Below, piece by piece: positions 15,804 to 24,414 of a stretch of 64,000 bases of DNA. The notes beneath the pieces were generated by a model. That model had not been told where the DNA came from, made no database searches, and worked only from the letters and a program-made list of their open reading frames with translations. A program made the position numbers and the translations under genes. The stretch is taken from positions 1-64,000 of the forward strand of contig JBBMRB010000016.1 of NCBI GenBank assembly GCA_038900335.1, read 5' to 3'. The stretch's first letter is position 1, and the number at the start of each line of letters is the position of its first letter. The stretch is from Rs1 sp038900335. GTDB taxonomy: Bacteria; Pseudomonadota; Gammaproteobacteria; Pseudomonadales; Balneatricaceae.

Positions 15804-17896
15804 ATTCTTTTACCTTCTATTACCCATAAGGTTGCAGGGAAAGCGACAGGTAATTGAATACCCCTGTCCATTAATACCCGGCCACTAAGTGTAAGTTTAT
15901 TTGATTTTAATGCCGGGTTTCCACGACTTGTTTGGGCGCTTTGTTCGCGATTGTAAAGTGCTATTTCATAACGTACATCGTGCTCTAATCCCGTGAGCCG
16001 AATAGGCTTTGGCAGCACTTGATTAGACACCGTCATTTGGGCGATAAAAGCGACAAAGCGACTATCATCAGCCGCTATTTGTAGCTCACCCAGCACCGCG
16101 TCATCGTCACTGTCTAAGCGCAAAATGTAACCGCTATGTAGCCATTCTCTGTTTGTTTTGTACCAATTAGTCACTTTTTTTATCAAAGCAATATCGCTGT
16201 CGCTAAGCTCTCTAGGATCCATTTCCATGCCCATGTGGCGACTGGCTGCTACCCAAGCGCGAAAGGCAAGAGGAAGCTGGCGACCTGAAGTATGACAGTG
16301 AGCGGGCCCAATATGGCTGCCAGTGATTTCACCGGGGAAAAACAGCGCTGCGTTATGTTGCATCCAAAATCTTTCAAGGGCATCATTTGAGTCAGATAGC
16401 CAAATACGATGGGTGCGTTTAAGTATGCCAAAATCAACTCTGCCACCGCCTGAAGAGCAACTTTCAATTTCAACATTCGGGTGAGCGGTGCGTAACTTAT
16501 CTAACAGGCGATACAGGGCAATGGTTTGTTTATGATCGACAATGGGTAGCACGCGATTGTGATCCCACTTTATGTATTCAATATCATACTGTGTTAAAAA
16601 GTGCGATAAACGCTCAAAAAGATAGTCGCAGACTGCAGGCTGACTTAAATCTAATACGAGCTGTTGCCTACCTTGTTGTTGCTCTGCTGGGCCGAGTAAC
16701 CACTGTGGATGTTGGCGATATAAATCACTATCGATGCTGATCATTTCAGGTTCAAACCAAAGCCCAAAACCCATGTTCAAACTGTGTACATGGCTGATAA
16801 GAGGGGCTAGACCTTGAGGGTATTTTTGCTCATCAATAAACCAGTCTCCTAAGCTGGTGGTGTCATCATTTCTATTAATAAACCAGCCATCGTCCAATAC
16901 AAAACGCTCAGCTCCGGCCTCAGCTGCCTTTTGTGCTATATCAAATAACACACTGGTGTCGTGATCGAAATACACTGCTTCCCAGCAGTTATAGTGAACA
17001 GGTCTTAATTTTTCGGTTGCGGGAAACTTGACGATTCTTTGCCTTAGGTGCTGCTGGAAAGTTTTTGCTAGACCATTGAGGCCTGTTGCTGAAAATGTGG
17101 CATATAGCGGAGCACTTTCAGCACTAGTTACCGGTTCACTATGATTAGCAGTGGCGTGGCCAAATTGAATAAGTCTTCTGCCATCGGCTAGTTCTTCAGC
17201 CAGCATTTTATGGCCACCAGACCAGCCATAATGTAAGCCAAATGCATAGCCGTGACTGTTAGTTGTACCTGTGCAAGGTAAAATAACACCGGGAAAATGT
17301 TCGTGAGAAGTTCGGCCCAGCAGGCATTCGCGCATTCTTATGCCGGTATGCCAAGGGACTTGCTGCATTTGAAACTCGCCACACCAGCGCCCTGAAAACT
17401 CAATACAATGCTGACTGTTGTGTGGCGCGGGAAGTACGGGAGCAGCTAACCAATCGATAACAATAGGATTTTCAGAGCTAACCTTTGACTGAAAGACAAA
17501 CATATTAGTTTGCCTGTCAGCGATGATGATCAGTTGGTAGCTAATCGCCAGCGCTTTATCGATAAAATGGAGAGTTAGCTCACTCGTATCATCGGTGTCA
17601 GTCAGTTGCTCGCGATCAAAGCATAAATTCAACCACAATGTTTGCCCTTGTCGATCTTTGATTGTTAAACCTGGTTGTCCTGGGTAAGTCGCGCTGTGTA
17701 ATGGGGCTACAGATAAATCGGCAACGGCGTCTAAAGTACCACAGTTTAAATCATGTACGGTGCAAAGGGCGAGATCAGTGATGTTTTCGCTGTCAGGAAG
17801 TTTGCTTCCCCAGTAAATAACCGACGGTAATTGGTTGTTATTACTCTGTAAAATTACGCTCTGTGAAATAGTGTCTAAGCGCCAGCATTGAGTCAT
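15800..17896 (-). CDS. Alpha-galactosidase, glycoside hydrolase family 36
   Basis: A 698-residue GH36 enzyme. The N-terminal beta-sandwich is followed by a TIM barrel with FVLDDGWF, GLWFEPEM, the nucleophile aspartate D445 in IKWDHNR and the acid/base D502 in LSDSND; a C-terminal beta domain closes the protein. There is no signal peptide, so it should hydrolyse imported alpha-galactosides (melibiose, raffinose or galactan fragments) in the cytoplasm. AGGACC lies upstream of the ATG. It is followed with a four-base overlap by the dehydratase, coupling galactose release to its oxidation. Confidence 0.93.
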   Translation of the reverse strand: MTQCWRLDTISQSVILQSNNNQLPSVIYWGSKLPDSENITDLALCTVHDLNCGTLDAVADLSVAPLHSATYPGQPGLTIKDRQGQTLWLNLCFDREQLTDTDDTSELTLHFIDKALAISYQLIIIADRQTNMFVFQSKVSSENPIVIDWLAAPVLPAPHNSQHCIEFSGRWCGEFQMQQVPWHTGIRMRECLLGRTSHEHFPGVILPCTGTTNSHGYAFGLHYGWSGGHKMLAEELADGRRLIQFGHATANHSEPVTSAESAPLYATFSATGLNGLAKTFQQHLRQRIVKFPATEKLRPVHYNCWEAVYFDHDTSVLFDIAQKAAEAGAERFVLDDGWFINRNDDTTSLGDWFIDEQKYPQGLAPLISHVHSLNMGFGLWFEPEMISIDSDLYRQHPQWLLGPAEQQQGRQQLVLDLSQPAVCDYLFERLSHFLTQYDIEYIKWDHNRVLPIVDHKQTIALYRLLDKLRTAHPNVEIESCSSGGGRVDFGILKRTHRIWLSDSNDALERFWMQHNAALFFPGEITGSHIGPAHCHTSGRQLPLAFRAWVAASRHMGMEMDPRELSDSDIALIKKVTNWYKTNREWLHSGYILRLDSDDDAVLGELQIAADDSRFVAFIAQMTVSNQVLPKPIRLTGLEHDVRYEIALYNREQSAQTSRGNPALKSNKLTLSGRVLMDRGIQLPVAFPATLWVIEGKRI

Positions 17897-17986
17897 CGCA
17901 TTGGTCCTAATAAAATCTAGAATATGTTATTTATCAGGCTCTTTCATCAGATATTGATTAAAGAGCCACAGTTTGTCATGGCACTG

Positions 17987-18835
17987 TTATTTAACAGCTC
18001 CTAATGTAAGGCCAGCAATAAAATGTTTTTGCATGGTAAAGAACATAAGGACAGGTGGTAGAGCTGCAACAATAGAGCCTGCAGAGACCAGATGCCAAGA
18101 GGCAACCCATTGGCCATTAAGTGAATATAAGCCAGCTGTCACAGGTTGTGTGCCAGCGCCTTGAGTCAGTACAGTTGCCCAAAAATAATCATTCCAGATG
18201 AATGTAAAGATTAATACGGATAGTGCAGCAACCGCAGGTTTCATTAATGGCATAACGACATACCAAAATATTTGGATTTCAGAGACACCTTCGACACGGG
18301 CAACTTCTATTAATTCATGTGGCAACGCTTTAATAAAATTACGCATGAATAACGTACAAAACCCGGTTTGAAAAGCAATGTGAAATAACGCTAAACCAGT
18401 AGTGGTATTGTACATACCGATAGAAAGAGTGAGATCACGCACGGGCACCATTAGAATTTGGAAAGGTATAAAGTTACCAGCGACAAACATAAAGAAAACG
18501 AGCATGTTGCCACGAAACTTATAAATACCTAAAGCAAACCCAGTCATACAAGACAAAATTAAGGTGCCGATAACGGTTGGAATCGTCACTTTAAAGCTGT
18601 TGAGTATATATTGGCCTATAGGTGAGTTAGTAAAAACTGCAGTATAGTTTTCGAGCATATTGAAAGAGGTAGGCCATCCCCAATAGTTGCCTGCATTAAT
18701 GTCGCCCGCTGATCTTATAGAGGTAAGCGCTACCGCGATTAACGGCAGCAACCATAGAATAAGTGCGATAGGTAATGCGATTTTATACATTAACTGAATG
18801 CTAGGTGTCGATTTCTCGATAGGTCTTGGAAACAT
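17987..18835 (-). CDS. Sugar ABC transporter permease (MalG type)
   Basis: A 282-residue inner-membrane permease with six predicted membrane segments and the EAA loop EVARVEGVSEIQIFWYVVMP (near residues 185-205) that docks the ATPase. It belongs to the MalG branch of carbohydrate importers. The ATG at 18835 is preferred over the in-frame GTG at 18856, since GAGAGGAC lies just upstream of it and it then begins one base after the MalF-type stop. It forms a heterodimer with that neighbour and imports galactosides, as judged from the adjoining galactosidases. Confidence 0.92.
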   Translation of the reverse strand: MFPRPIEKSTPSIQLMYKIALPIALILWLLPLIAVALTSIRSAGDINAGNYWGWPTSFNMLENYTAVFTNSPIGQYILNSFKVTIPTVIGTLILSCMTGFALGIYKFRGNMLVFFMFVAGNFIPFQILMVPVRDLTLSIGMYNTTTGLALFHIAFQTGFCTLFMRNFIKALPHELIEVARVEGVSEIQIFWYVVMPLMKPAVAALSVLIFTFIWNDYFWATVLTQGAGTQPVTAGLYSLNGQWVASWHLVSAGSIVAALPPVLMFFTMQKHFIAGLTLGAVK

Positions 18836-18836
18836 A

Positions 18837-19724
18837 TTAGTGTCCTCTCTCGTCACGGTACATTTTGTAGAGGAAGCCTGCGATGTAAATCATCATAATC
18901 AGGAATAATACGACGGCAATCGCTGCGCCATAGCCCATTCTAAAACCATATTCTGAGAACGCTTGTTCATACATATAATAGGCGAGTACTCGACTAGAGC
19001 CCCAAGGTCCGCCACTGGTCATAATTGATATCAAATCAAAGCTTCTTAAAGCGCCTATTACGGTTACTACCACAGCGATGAACGTAGCGGGCTTTAGTTG
19101 AGGAAGAATAATGTACCAAAGAAGTTTCCAGCCTTTTGCGTTATCAAGGCGTGCAGCTTCTATCTGTTCGGGATCGACAGAGTTCAAACCTGTTAAATAT
19201 AAAATCATGCAATAGGCTGTCTGTGGCCATAAACCAGCAACGATAATACCGTAGGTTACATACGTTTCGTCTGCAAGCACGGCGATAGAATCAAAACCGA
19301 TAGCATTTAAAAGAATGTTCATTAATCCGTGAGTTGGATCATAAAACCAAGAAAAAACTAAGCCAACAACAACTTGTGAAATAACAAATGGGAAGAAAAA
19401 TAACGATTTATAGATACGAATGCCGCGCACGGTTTGATTCAAAAACAATGCTACAAATAGCCCTGCAGGAACCGCTAGCATATATAGCACTAGCCAAATC
19501 ACATTGTTCTTCAATGACGTGTAAAACGCTTCGTCATCGATTAACTCTTTATAGTTATCTAAGCCCACATATTCTTTATCACCTAACCCATCCCAAGCAT
19601 AGAACGAAATATCTATCGACTGGAAAACAGGAAGAATGACGTACAAAGAAAACATGATAATGCCTGGTGTTAGAAACAGCCAAGGAGCAAGTTTTATCTG
19701 ATTGGCCTTCCAAAAAGCACGCAT
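18837..19724 (-). CDS. Sugar ABC transporter permease (MalF/UgpA type)
   Basis: A 295-residue permease with six hydrophobic segments and an EAA loop EAARLDNAKGWKLLWYIILP (about 187-206). The short N-terminus is of the UgpA/LacF type and lacks MalF's large periplasmic loop. The ATG at 19724 has AGGTGA upstream; an in-frame GTG nine bases earlier is less likely. The gene follows the binding-protein gene across a 95-base gap that contains a hairpin, an arrangement that commonly lets the binding protein be made in excess. Confidence 0.92.
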   Translation of the reverse strand: MRAFWKANQIKLAPWLFLTPGIIMFSLYVILPVFQSIDISFYAWDGLGDKEYVGLDNYKELIDDEAFYTSLKNNVIWLVLYMLAVPAGLFVALFLNQTVRGIRIYKSLFFFPFVISQVVVGLVFSWFYDPTHGLMNILLNAIGFDSIAVLADETYVTYGIIVAGLWPQTAYCMILYLTGLNSVDPEQIEAARLDNAKGWKLLWYIILPQLKPATFIAVVVTVIGALRSFDLISIMTSGGPWGSSRVLAYYMYEQAFSEYGFRMGYGAAIAVVLFLIMMIYIAGFLYKMYRDERGH

Positions 19725-19748
19725 AGCAATCACCTCATAAAATAATGA

Positions 19749-19806
19749 ATACCGCTGATTATTAAATACTGAATATTTCTTTATAAACAGCGGTATGTTT
19801 TGATGT
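19749..19806 (-). promoter_or_regulatory. Intra-operon stem-loop
   Basis: ATACCGCTG (19749-19757) and CAGCGGTAT (19798-19806) form an exact nine-base-pair stem between the binding-protein and permease genes. On the minus-strand RNA it follows the binding-protein stop and could stabilise its message or partly terminate. It is inferred from structure only. Confidence 0.45.
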
Positions 19807-19819
19807 TAAGTAAAGTTAA

Positions 19820-21064
19820 TTACTTATAGGCACGCTGGCGTACTTTTTCTAAACGTTTAAGAATTGTGTCTAAACGTTCAGGTTTAACCATGAATTCTTG
19901 AAAACCTTCCATGCCTGCTTTGGCCATTTCCGCAGGGGCATCGCGATCAAAGAACTGAGCGACTTGAGAAGTTTGAGACAGCATTTTAAAACCGGCTTGT
20001 AAAAACTCATCATCGCCTGCAACAGAACCTGAGTTAATTGGTAGTTGCCCTAGGGTTAAGTTCATTTTGGTCTGAACATCAGCTTGCGCCAAATATGCTA
20101 AGAACCGTTTGGCATCTACTTTGTTTTTAGCTTTTGCAGGAATGTGTAACGTATCAGTTGGGGCATCTTCAGCAAGGGCTATGCCTTCAGTAATAGCTGG
20201 GAACTGGAAAAAACCTAATTGGTCTTTAGTTAAGCCTGCCTCTCTTAATGGAGCAACAGCAAAGTTACCCATCACATACATTGCGGCTTTTCCCTGCACC
20301 ATTGGCGCAAGAGCTTCTTGCCAGCTGTACGCTGCGTGGTTTTCTAAAAAGAAGCCCGCATCGACTAATTCTTTCCAGTTGTTCATTGTGTTTACGACGC
20401 GCTTATCTGTCCAAGAGATTTCTCCTTTGGTAAGCGCCATATGAAAATCGTAACCGTTAGTTCGCAGGTTTAGGTAATCAAAAACACCTGCTGCTGTCCA
20501 AAGATATTTTGTACCAATGGTAATTGGGGTAATACCAGCGTCTTTTAACTTAGCACCTGCTGCTTTAAATTCTGCCCAGTTTGTCGGCACCGTAATATTG
20601 TTTGCAGCAAACAAGTCTTTGCGGTAATAAACACCCCATTGATAGTATGTATAAGGAACACCCCACTTTTTACCATCAATAGTCATGGCCGCCGCTGCAG
20701 ATGACAGCTTGTTATTAAGATCATGCTTTTTCCAGACATCATCCACAGGTTCAAATAGACCCGCATTGACATACGGAAGCATACGGTTGCCCGCGTACCA
20801 CGTCACTAAATCTGGCGCTTGAGCCGTTAAGAAATTACGAATAGATGTTTTATAGCCTTCATGATCAAACAAATTTAAAGTAACTTTGACGTCAGGGTTA
20901 GCCGCTTCAAAACCTTGAATTAGTTCTTCAAATGCTTTTTTTGGAGCGGGATCTGAAGTATCAGTATTGATTACTAGATTACCCGCAAAAGTTGATGTGC
21001 TAAATAGCGTAGTGAGTGCTATAGCTGCAATACTTTGCTTGAGTGGCCTTTTTTTATTTGTCAT
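19820..21064 (-). CDS. Sugar ABC transporter substrate-binding protein
   Basis: A 414-residue family 1 extracellular solute-binding protein. The signal peptide is MTNKKRPLKQ followed by a hydrophobic core and a likely cleavage after STFA; there is no lipobox. The mature protein begins NLVINTDTSD and contains the typical YAGNRMLPYVNAGLFEPVDD and GKAAMYVMGNF segments. It is the first gene of the long minus-strand galactoside run and is divergent from the IclR regulator. It should capture alpha- or beta-galactosides in the periplasm; the exact oligosaccharide is unknown. Confidence 0.92.
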   Translation of the reverse strand: MTNKKRPLKQSIAAIALTTLFSTSTFAGNLVINTDTSDPAPKKAFEELIQGFEAANPDVKVTLNLFDHEGYKTSIRNFLTAQAPDLVTWYAGNRMLPYVNAGLFEPVDDVWKKHDLNNKLSSAAAAMTIDGKKWGVPYTYYQWGVYYRKDLFAANNITVPTNWAEFKAAGAKLKDAGITPITIGTKYLWTAAGVFDYLNLRTNGYDFHMALTKGEISWTDKRVVNTMNNWKELVDAGFFLENHAAYSWQEALAPMVQGKAAMYVMGNFAVAPLREAGLTKDQLGFFQFPAITEGIALAEDAPTDTLHIPAKAKNKVDAKRFLAYLAQADVQTKMNLTLGQLPINSGSVAGDDEFLQAGFKMLSQTSQVAQFFDRDAPAEMAKAGMEGFQEFMVKPERLDTILKRLEKVRQRAYK

Positions 21065-21206
21065 CAGATGTTCTCTCTATAATTTTTATTTGTGTGAGTT
21101 TTTGTGAGTACTTAGATATCAGCTACTGACTGCCATCACGCGTTCACCGCTTATTTAGCAAGGTGAATAAATGAAGTGAGATGATAAAAAAGCTAGTTCC
21201 AAATAA

Positions 21207-21264
21207 TGAAACATGGTTTCAACTATTGACAATATGCTTGATTTAGCTGATACTGTCAATAGTT
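21207..21264. promoter_or_regulatory. Candidate IclR operators in divergent promoter region
   Basis: Two dyads lie between the binding-protein gene and the IclR gene. TGAAAC-ATG-GTTTCA occupies 21207-21221. AACTATTGAC (21221-21230) and GTCAATAGTT (21255-21264) are exact ten-base inverted copies 24 bases apart. Their position suits control of both divergent transcripts by the neighbouring regulator. Confidence 0.55.
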
Positions 21265-21292
21265 AGATGAAAATTTACTCAAGAGAAAGCGA

Positions 21293-22081
21293 ATGTCAGT
21301 AGCGAAAAATAGTGATGGAACAGTCGGTAAAGCCTTAGATTTGCTGGACAAAGTGGCTTCAGTCGGGCGGCCTGTAAGATTCAGTGAATTACTTTTAGAT
21401 AGTGAGCACCCTAAGGCGACGTTGTATCGATTATTGCAAACGTTAACTAATCAGCAGATGCTCAGTTATAACAGTGATAGCCAGCAATACAGTATGGGAG
21501 TGCGTCTTGTTCGCCTTGCCCATGTCGCTTGGAGGCAATCTTCACTGGCTCCTATAGCAAGGCCGCTAATAGATCAGCTCTCATTAAAAGTAGGTGAAAC
21601 TGTGCATTTAGGCCAATTAGATCACGGGCAAGTGCTGTACGTTGATAAGCGTAACCCTGCTCTGCCATTAGCAATGTTTTCCGATGCAGGCAAGATAGGC
21701 CCAGGCTATTGCACTGGAATTGGCAAAGCGATGCTGGCTCATTTGCCAGATGAACAGCGAGATCGTTTTGTGATGCAGCAATCCTTTCATCGCTACACTG
21801 CCAATACACTGGTCACTGCTGAAGAGCTCATCGCTGAATTAGCGGAAATTCGTGAGCAGCAAGTCGCCTTTGATCGTGAGGAACATGAAGCGCATATCAT
21901 TTGTATCGCCGCTCCCATTCTCTCAGCAAAGAAACGAGTGCTAGGAGGGTTATCGATCACAACATCAACAACGAGATATTCACTTAAAGAGCTAGAAGGG
22001 TTCAAAACAGATTTGCTAGAAACTGCACATAAAATAGGTCAGGTTGCGGAGTCATGGCATTTTCCTGAAACTAATAACTAA
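21293..22081 (+). CDS. IclR-family transcriptional regulator
   Basis: A 262-residue regulator with an N-terminal winged helix (residues about 8-70; ATLYRLLQTL is the recognition region) and a C-terminal IclR effector domain containing GPGYCTGIGKAMLA and the late segment with EEHEAHIICIAAPI. It is divergent from the galactoside importer and catabolic genes, and is followed 17 bases later by the importer's ATPase gene. I infer that it senses galactose, galactonate or a KDG-type intermediate and controls both transcripts. AAGAGAAAG lies before the ATG. Confidence 0.9.
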   Translation: MSVAKNSDGTVGKALDLLDKVASVGRPVRFSELLLDSEHPKATLYRLLQTLTNQQMLSYNSDSQQYSMGVRLVRLAHVAWRQSSLAPIARPLIDQLSLKVGETVHLGQLDHGQVLYVDKRNPALPLAMFSDAGKIGPGYCTGIGKAMLAHLPDEQRDRFVMQQSFHRYTANTLVTAEELIAELAEIREQQVAFDREEHEAHIICIAAPILSAKKRVLGGLSITTSTTRYSLKELEGFKTDLLETAHKIGQVAESWHFPETNN

Positions 22082-22098
22082 TAACATTCGGAGTTGCC

Positions 22099-23160
22099 AT
22101 GTCAGGCGTATCATTAAAAAAAATAATCAAAAAATACGATAACTTACAAGTCATTCACGGAATTGATTTAGAAATTGAAGAAGGGGAATTCTGCGTTTTT
22201 GTTGGCCCTTCTGGTTGTGGTAAATCAACTTTATTGCGAATGATAGCAGGTTTAGAAGAAACCACTGGCGGGCAAATGAGTATCGGCTCACGTGATGTAA
22301 CAACAGCTGACCCCGCTGAACGTGGGATTTCCATGGTCTTTCAAACATACGCTTTGTATCCTCATATGACCGTTGAAGAGAATATGGGCTTTGGTCTGAA
22401 AATGAACAAAGTAGACAAAGCGGTTATTAAGGAAAAAGTCGCAGCGGCGTCTAAAATACTCAAATTAGATGCTTACTTGAAGCGTAAACCTAAAGCGTTA
22501 TCAGGTGGTCAACGTCAGCGTGTCGCGATAGGAAGAGCGATTGTACGTGGCCCTGAAGTGTTTTTGTTTGACGAGCCGTTATCTAATTTAGACGCTGAGT
22601 TACGCGTCGAAATGCGTGTTGAGATTGCCAGATTACATAATGAAATTGGTGCAACCATGATTTATGTTACACATGATCAAGTTGAGGCGATGACATTAGC
22701 AGATAAAATTGTCGTATTGCGTGATGGCCGTATCGAACAAGTAGGGTCGCCACTGCATTTGTATGATGATCCTGATAATAAATTTGTAGCGGGATTTATT
22801 GGCTCTCCAGGCATGAATTTCGTTAAAGGTGTCGTAGTTGATGGCAAAGTAAAAATACCAGCTTTAGATAATAGAGTCATTACTACCCAGGTAGTACTAC
22901 CAGCTGAAGGAAAAGGAGTGAGCGTGGGGGTTCGCCCGCAAGCTTTTACCTTAAATGAAGAGCCGGGCTCTTTAACAGTTGATATCAAAGAAGAGCTAGG
23001 TGGCGTTGCGTATATTTATTTGAACACAATCAATGGTGAGCGAATAGTCGTGGAATCGCGAGGCAAATCTCAAGCTAAACATGGTGCTAGCATCAGTGTG
23101 GATTTTGATGAGAGTGATGTAATGCTGTTTGATGAAGACAGCGATACTCGCCTGCGCTAG
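22099..23160 (+). CDS. Sugar ABC transporter ATPase (MsmK/UgpC type)
   Basis: A 353-residue ATPase. Walker A is GPSGCGKST (about 38-46), the signature LSGGQRQR, Walker B VFLFDEP, then SNLD and YVTHDQ. A C-terminal regulatory OB-type (TOBE) domain follows from about residue 240. This architecture serves MalFG-type permeases. The minus-strand importer operon has no ATPase of its own, so this is very probably its energising subunit although it is transcribed with the regulator. A strong terminator follows. Confidence 0.92.
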   Translation: MSGVSLKKIIKKYDNLQVIHGIDLEIEEGEFCVFVGPSGCGKSTLLRMIAGLEETTGGQMSIGSRDVTTADPAERGISMVFQTYALYPHMTVEENMGFGLKMNKVDKAVIKEKVAAASKILKLDAYLKRKPKALSGGQRQRVAIGRAIVRGPEVFLFDEPLSNLDAELRVEMRVEIARLHNEIGATMIYVTHDQVEAMTLADKIVVLRDGRIEQVGSPLHLYDDPDNKFVAGFIGSPGMNFVKGVVVDGKVKIPALDNRVITTQVVLPAEGKGVSVGVRPQAFTLNEEPGSLTVDIKEELGGVAYIYLNTINGERIVVESRGKSQAKHGASISVDFDESDVMLFDEDSDTRLR

Positions 23161-23460
23161 TAAAGTTTGATTAAGGCACATCATGTGCCTTTTTTATTGC
23201 CTTTTGCTAGCGTGATAATGACAAAAAAATTGCTAATCTAGATGCTAATCTTAACAGTAGGTTAAAAATTCTAGGCATATATAAGCTATGTCATCGGCGT
23301 AGAGTTTTGGCTCTCGCAGTGAATAGTGTGTAAGAAACCGATAAGTTTTAATCCGCGTTTGCAAGTGCGCTACAATCCGTACTTATTATTTGCAGTGAAC
23401 TATGAGATTATTGATGTTTGAGTCATATTGACAAATATCGTCATCTATTGAGTACCACTA
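23161..23460. other. Intergenic region upstream of trxC
   Basis: 300 bases containing the terminator at its left end. The rest is AT-rich with weak promoter-like hexamers before trxC. I see no gene and no clear structured RNA. Confidence 0.4.
23173..23197 (+). terminator. Intrinsic terminator after the sugar ABC ATPase gene
   Basis: AAGGCACAT and ATGTGCCTT (23173-23191) form a nearly loopless exact stem followed by a run of six T residues. It ends the IclR-ATPase transcript. Confidence 0.88.
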
Positions 23461-23892
23461 ATGAATATCAGTTGCCCCCAGTGTAATGTCACTAATCGAA
23501 TCCCTCAAGAGCGCCTTGGCGATAAGCCTAAATGCGGCAAATGCAAAGGCCTTATGTTTAATGCACAGCCGCTGGCATTAACCAGCGCTAACTTTGCTAA
23601 GCAAGTACAGAGTAATGAGTTGCCAGTGCTGGTGGACTGTTGGGCTAGTTGGTGCGGACCATGCCAGCAGTTTGCGCCAATATTTGCAGAGGCTGCCGCG
23701 CAGTTTGAACCTAATATTAGATTATTAAAGCTAGATACTGAGCAAGAACAAGGTATTGCAGGGCAGTGGAATATTCGATCTATCCCAACCTTGATTTTAT
23801 TCCAACAAGGTAAAGAAATTGCTCGTACCAGTGGTGTGATGCCAGTGAGCCAGCTTAAACAATGGCTGTTAAGCAACGGTGTCACGGTATAG
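23461..23892 (+). CDS. trxC: Thioredoxin 2
   Basis: A 143-residue cytoplasmic thioredoxin with the N-terminal zinc-binding extension that defines TrxC: C5, C8, C25 and C28 as two CxxC pairs. The redox site is WCGPC with C65 and C68, and the cis-proline loop is SIPTLI. It reduces protein disulfides and is usually linked to oxidative stress and zinc-sensitive redox control. It is followed 45 bases later by an acetyltransferase gene on the same strand. No OxyR site was identified by eye. Confidence 0.94.
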   Translation: MNISCPQCNVTNRIPQERLGDKPKCGKCKGLMFNAQPLALTSANFAKQVQSNELPVLVDCWASWCGPCQQFAPIFAEAAAQFEPNIRLLKLDTEQEQGIAGQWNIRSIPTLILFQQGKEIARTSGVMPVSQLKQWLLSNGVTV

Positions 23893-23937
23893 ACGAATAC
23901 TGCTTGGTTAGAAACCTGATCGTTACAGGCAATGTAA

Positions 23938-24411
23938 ATGCAAATAAGAGCAGCAAAGTACGCAGATATTAATGCCATTAGTGAATTGATAATGCCCTTA
24001 GTAGAGCATGCTATTGTGCCAACGTGTAGTGAGCAAGGAGCCAGCTTACTACTGGCGTCGATGAATTCAGCTAGTATCGAAAGATATTTTGCTGAAGGTT
24101 ATCAGTATTATATTGCCCAGTTATCAGCTGAAATCATTGGCGTTATAGCTATCGTGGATAACTCGCATTTATATCATTTATTTGTCGCGCAACAGCATCA
24201 AGGCAATGGCTGTGCGCGAGCACTTTGGCGGCATGCAAAAGAGCAGTGCTTAAAAGCGGGGAATAACGGTCACTTTACCGTCAATTGCGCGCTAAGCGCT
24301 GTACCTGTATATAAGCGCTGGGGTTTTGTAGCACTAGCAGGTATCAGAGAGCGCCATGGTGTCAAAGATGTACCGATGTCGCTAAATAGTGATCGGATTA
24401 AATTAGCTTAA
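23938..24411 (+). CDS. GNAT-family N-acetyltransferase
   Basis: A 157-residue acetyltransferase. The acetyl-CoA binding motif appears as LYHLFVAQQHQGNGCARALWRHA (about 80-102, quoted in part: QQHQGNGCARAL), followed by the late VPVYKRWGF. The glycine-rich loop QGNGCA fits the Q/RxxGxG/A signature. The acceptor is unknown. It ends three bases before the convergent EamA gene stop and probably shares a transcript with trxC. Confidence 0.82.
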   Translation: MQIRAAKYADINAISELIMPLVEHAIVPTCSEQGASLLLASMNSASIERYFAEGYQYYIAQLSAEIIGVIAIVDNSHLYHLFVAQQHQGNGCARALWRHAKEQCLKAGNNGHFTVNCALSAVPVYKRWGFVALAGIRERHGVKDVPMSLNSDRIKLA

Positions 24412-24414
24412 TAG

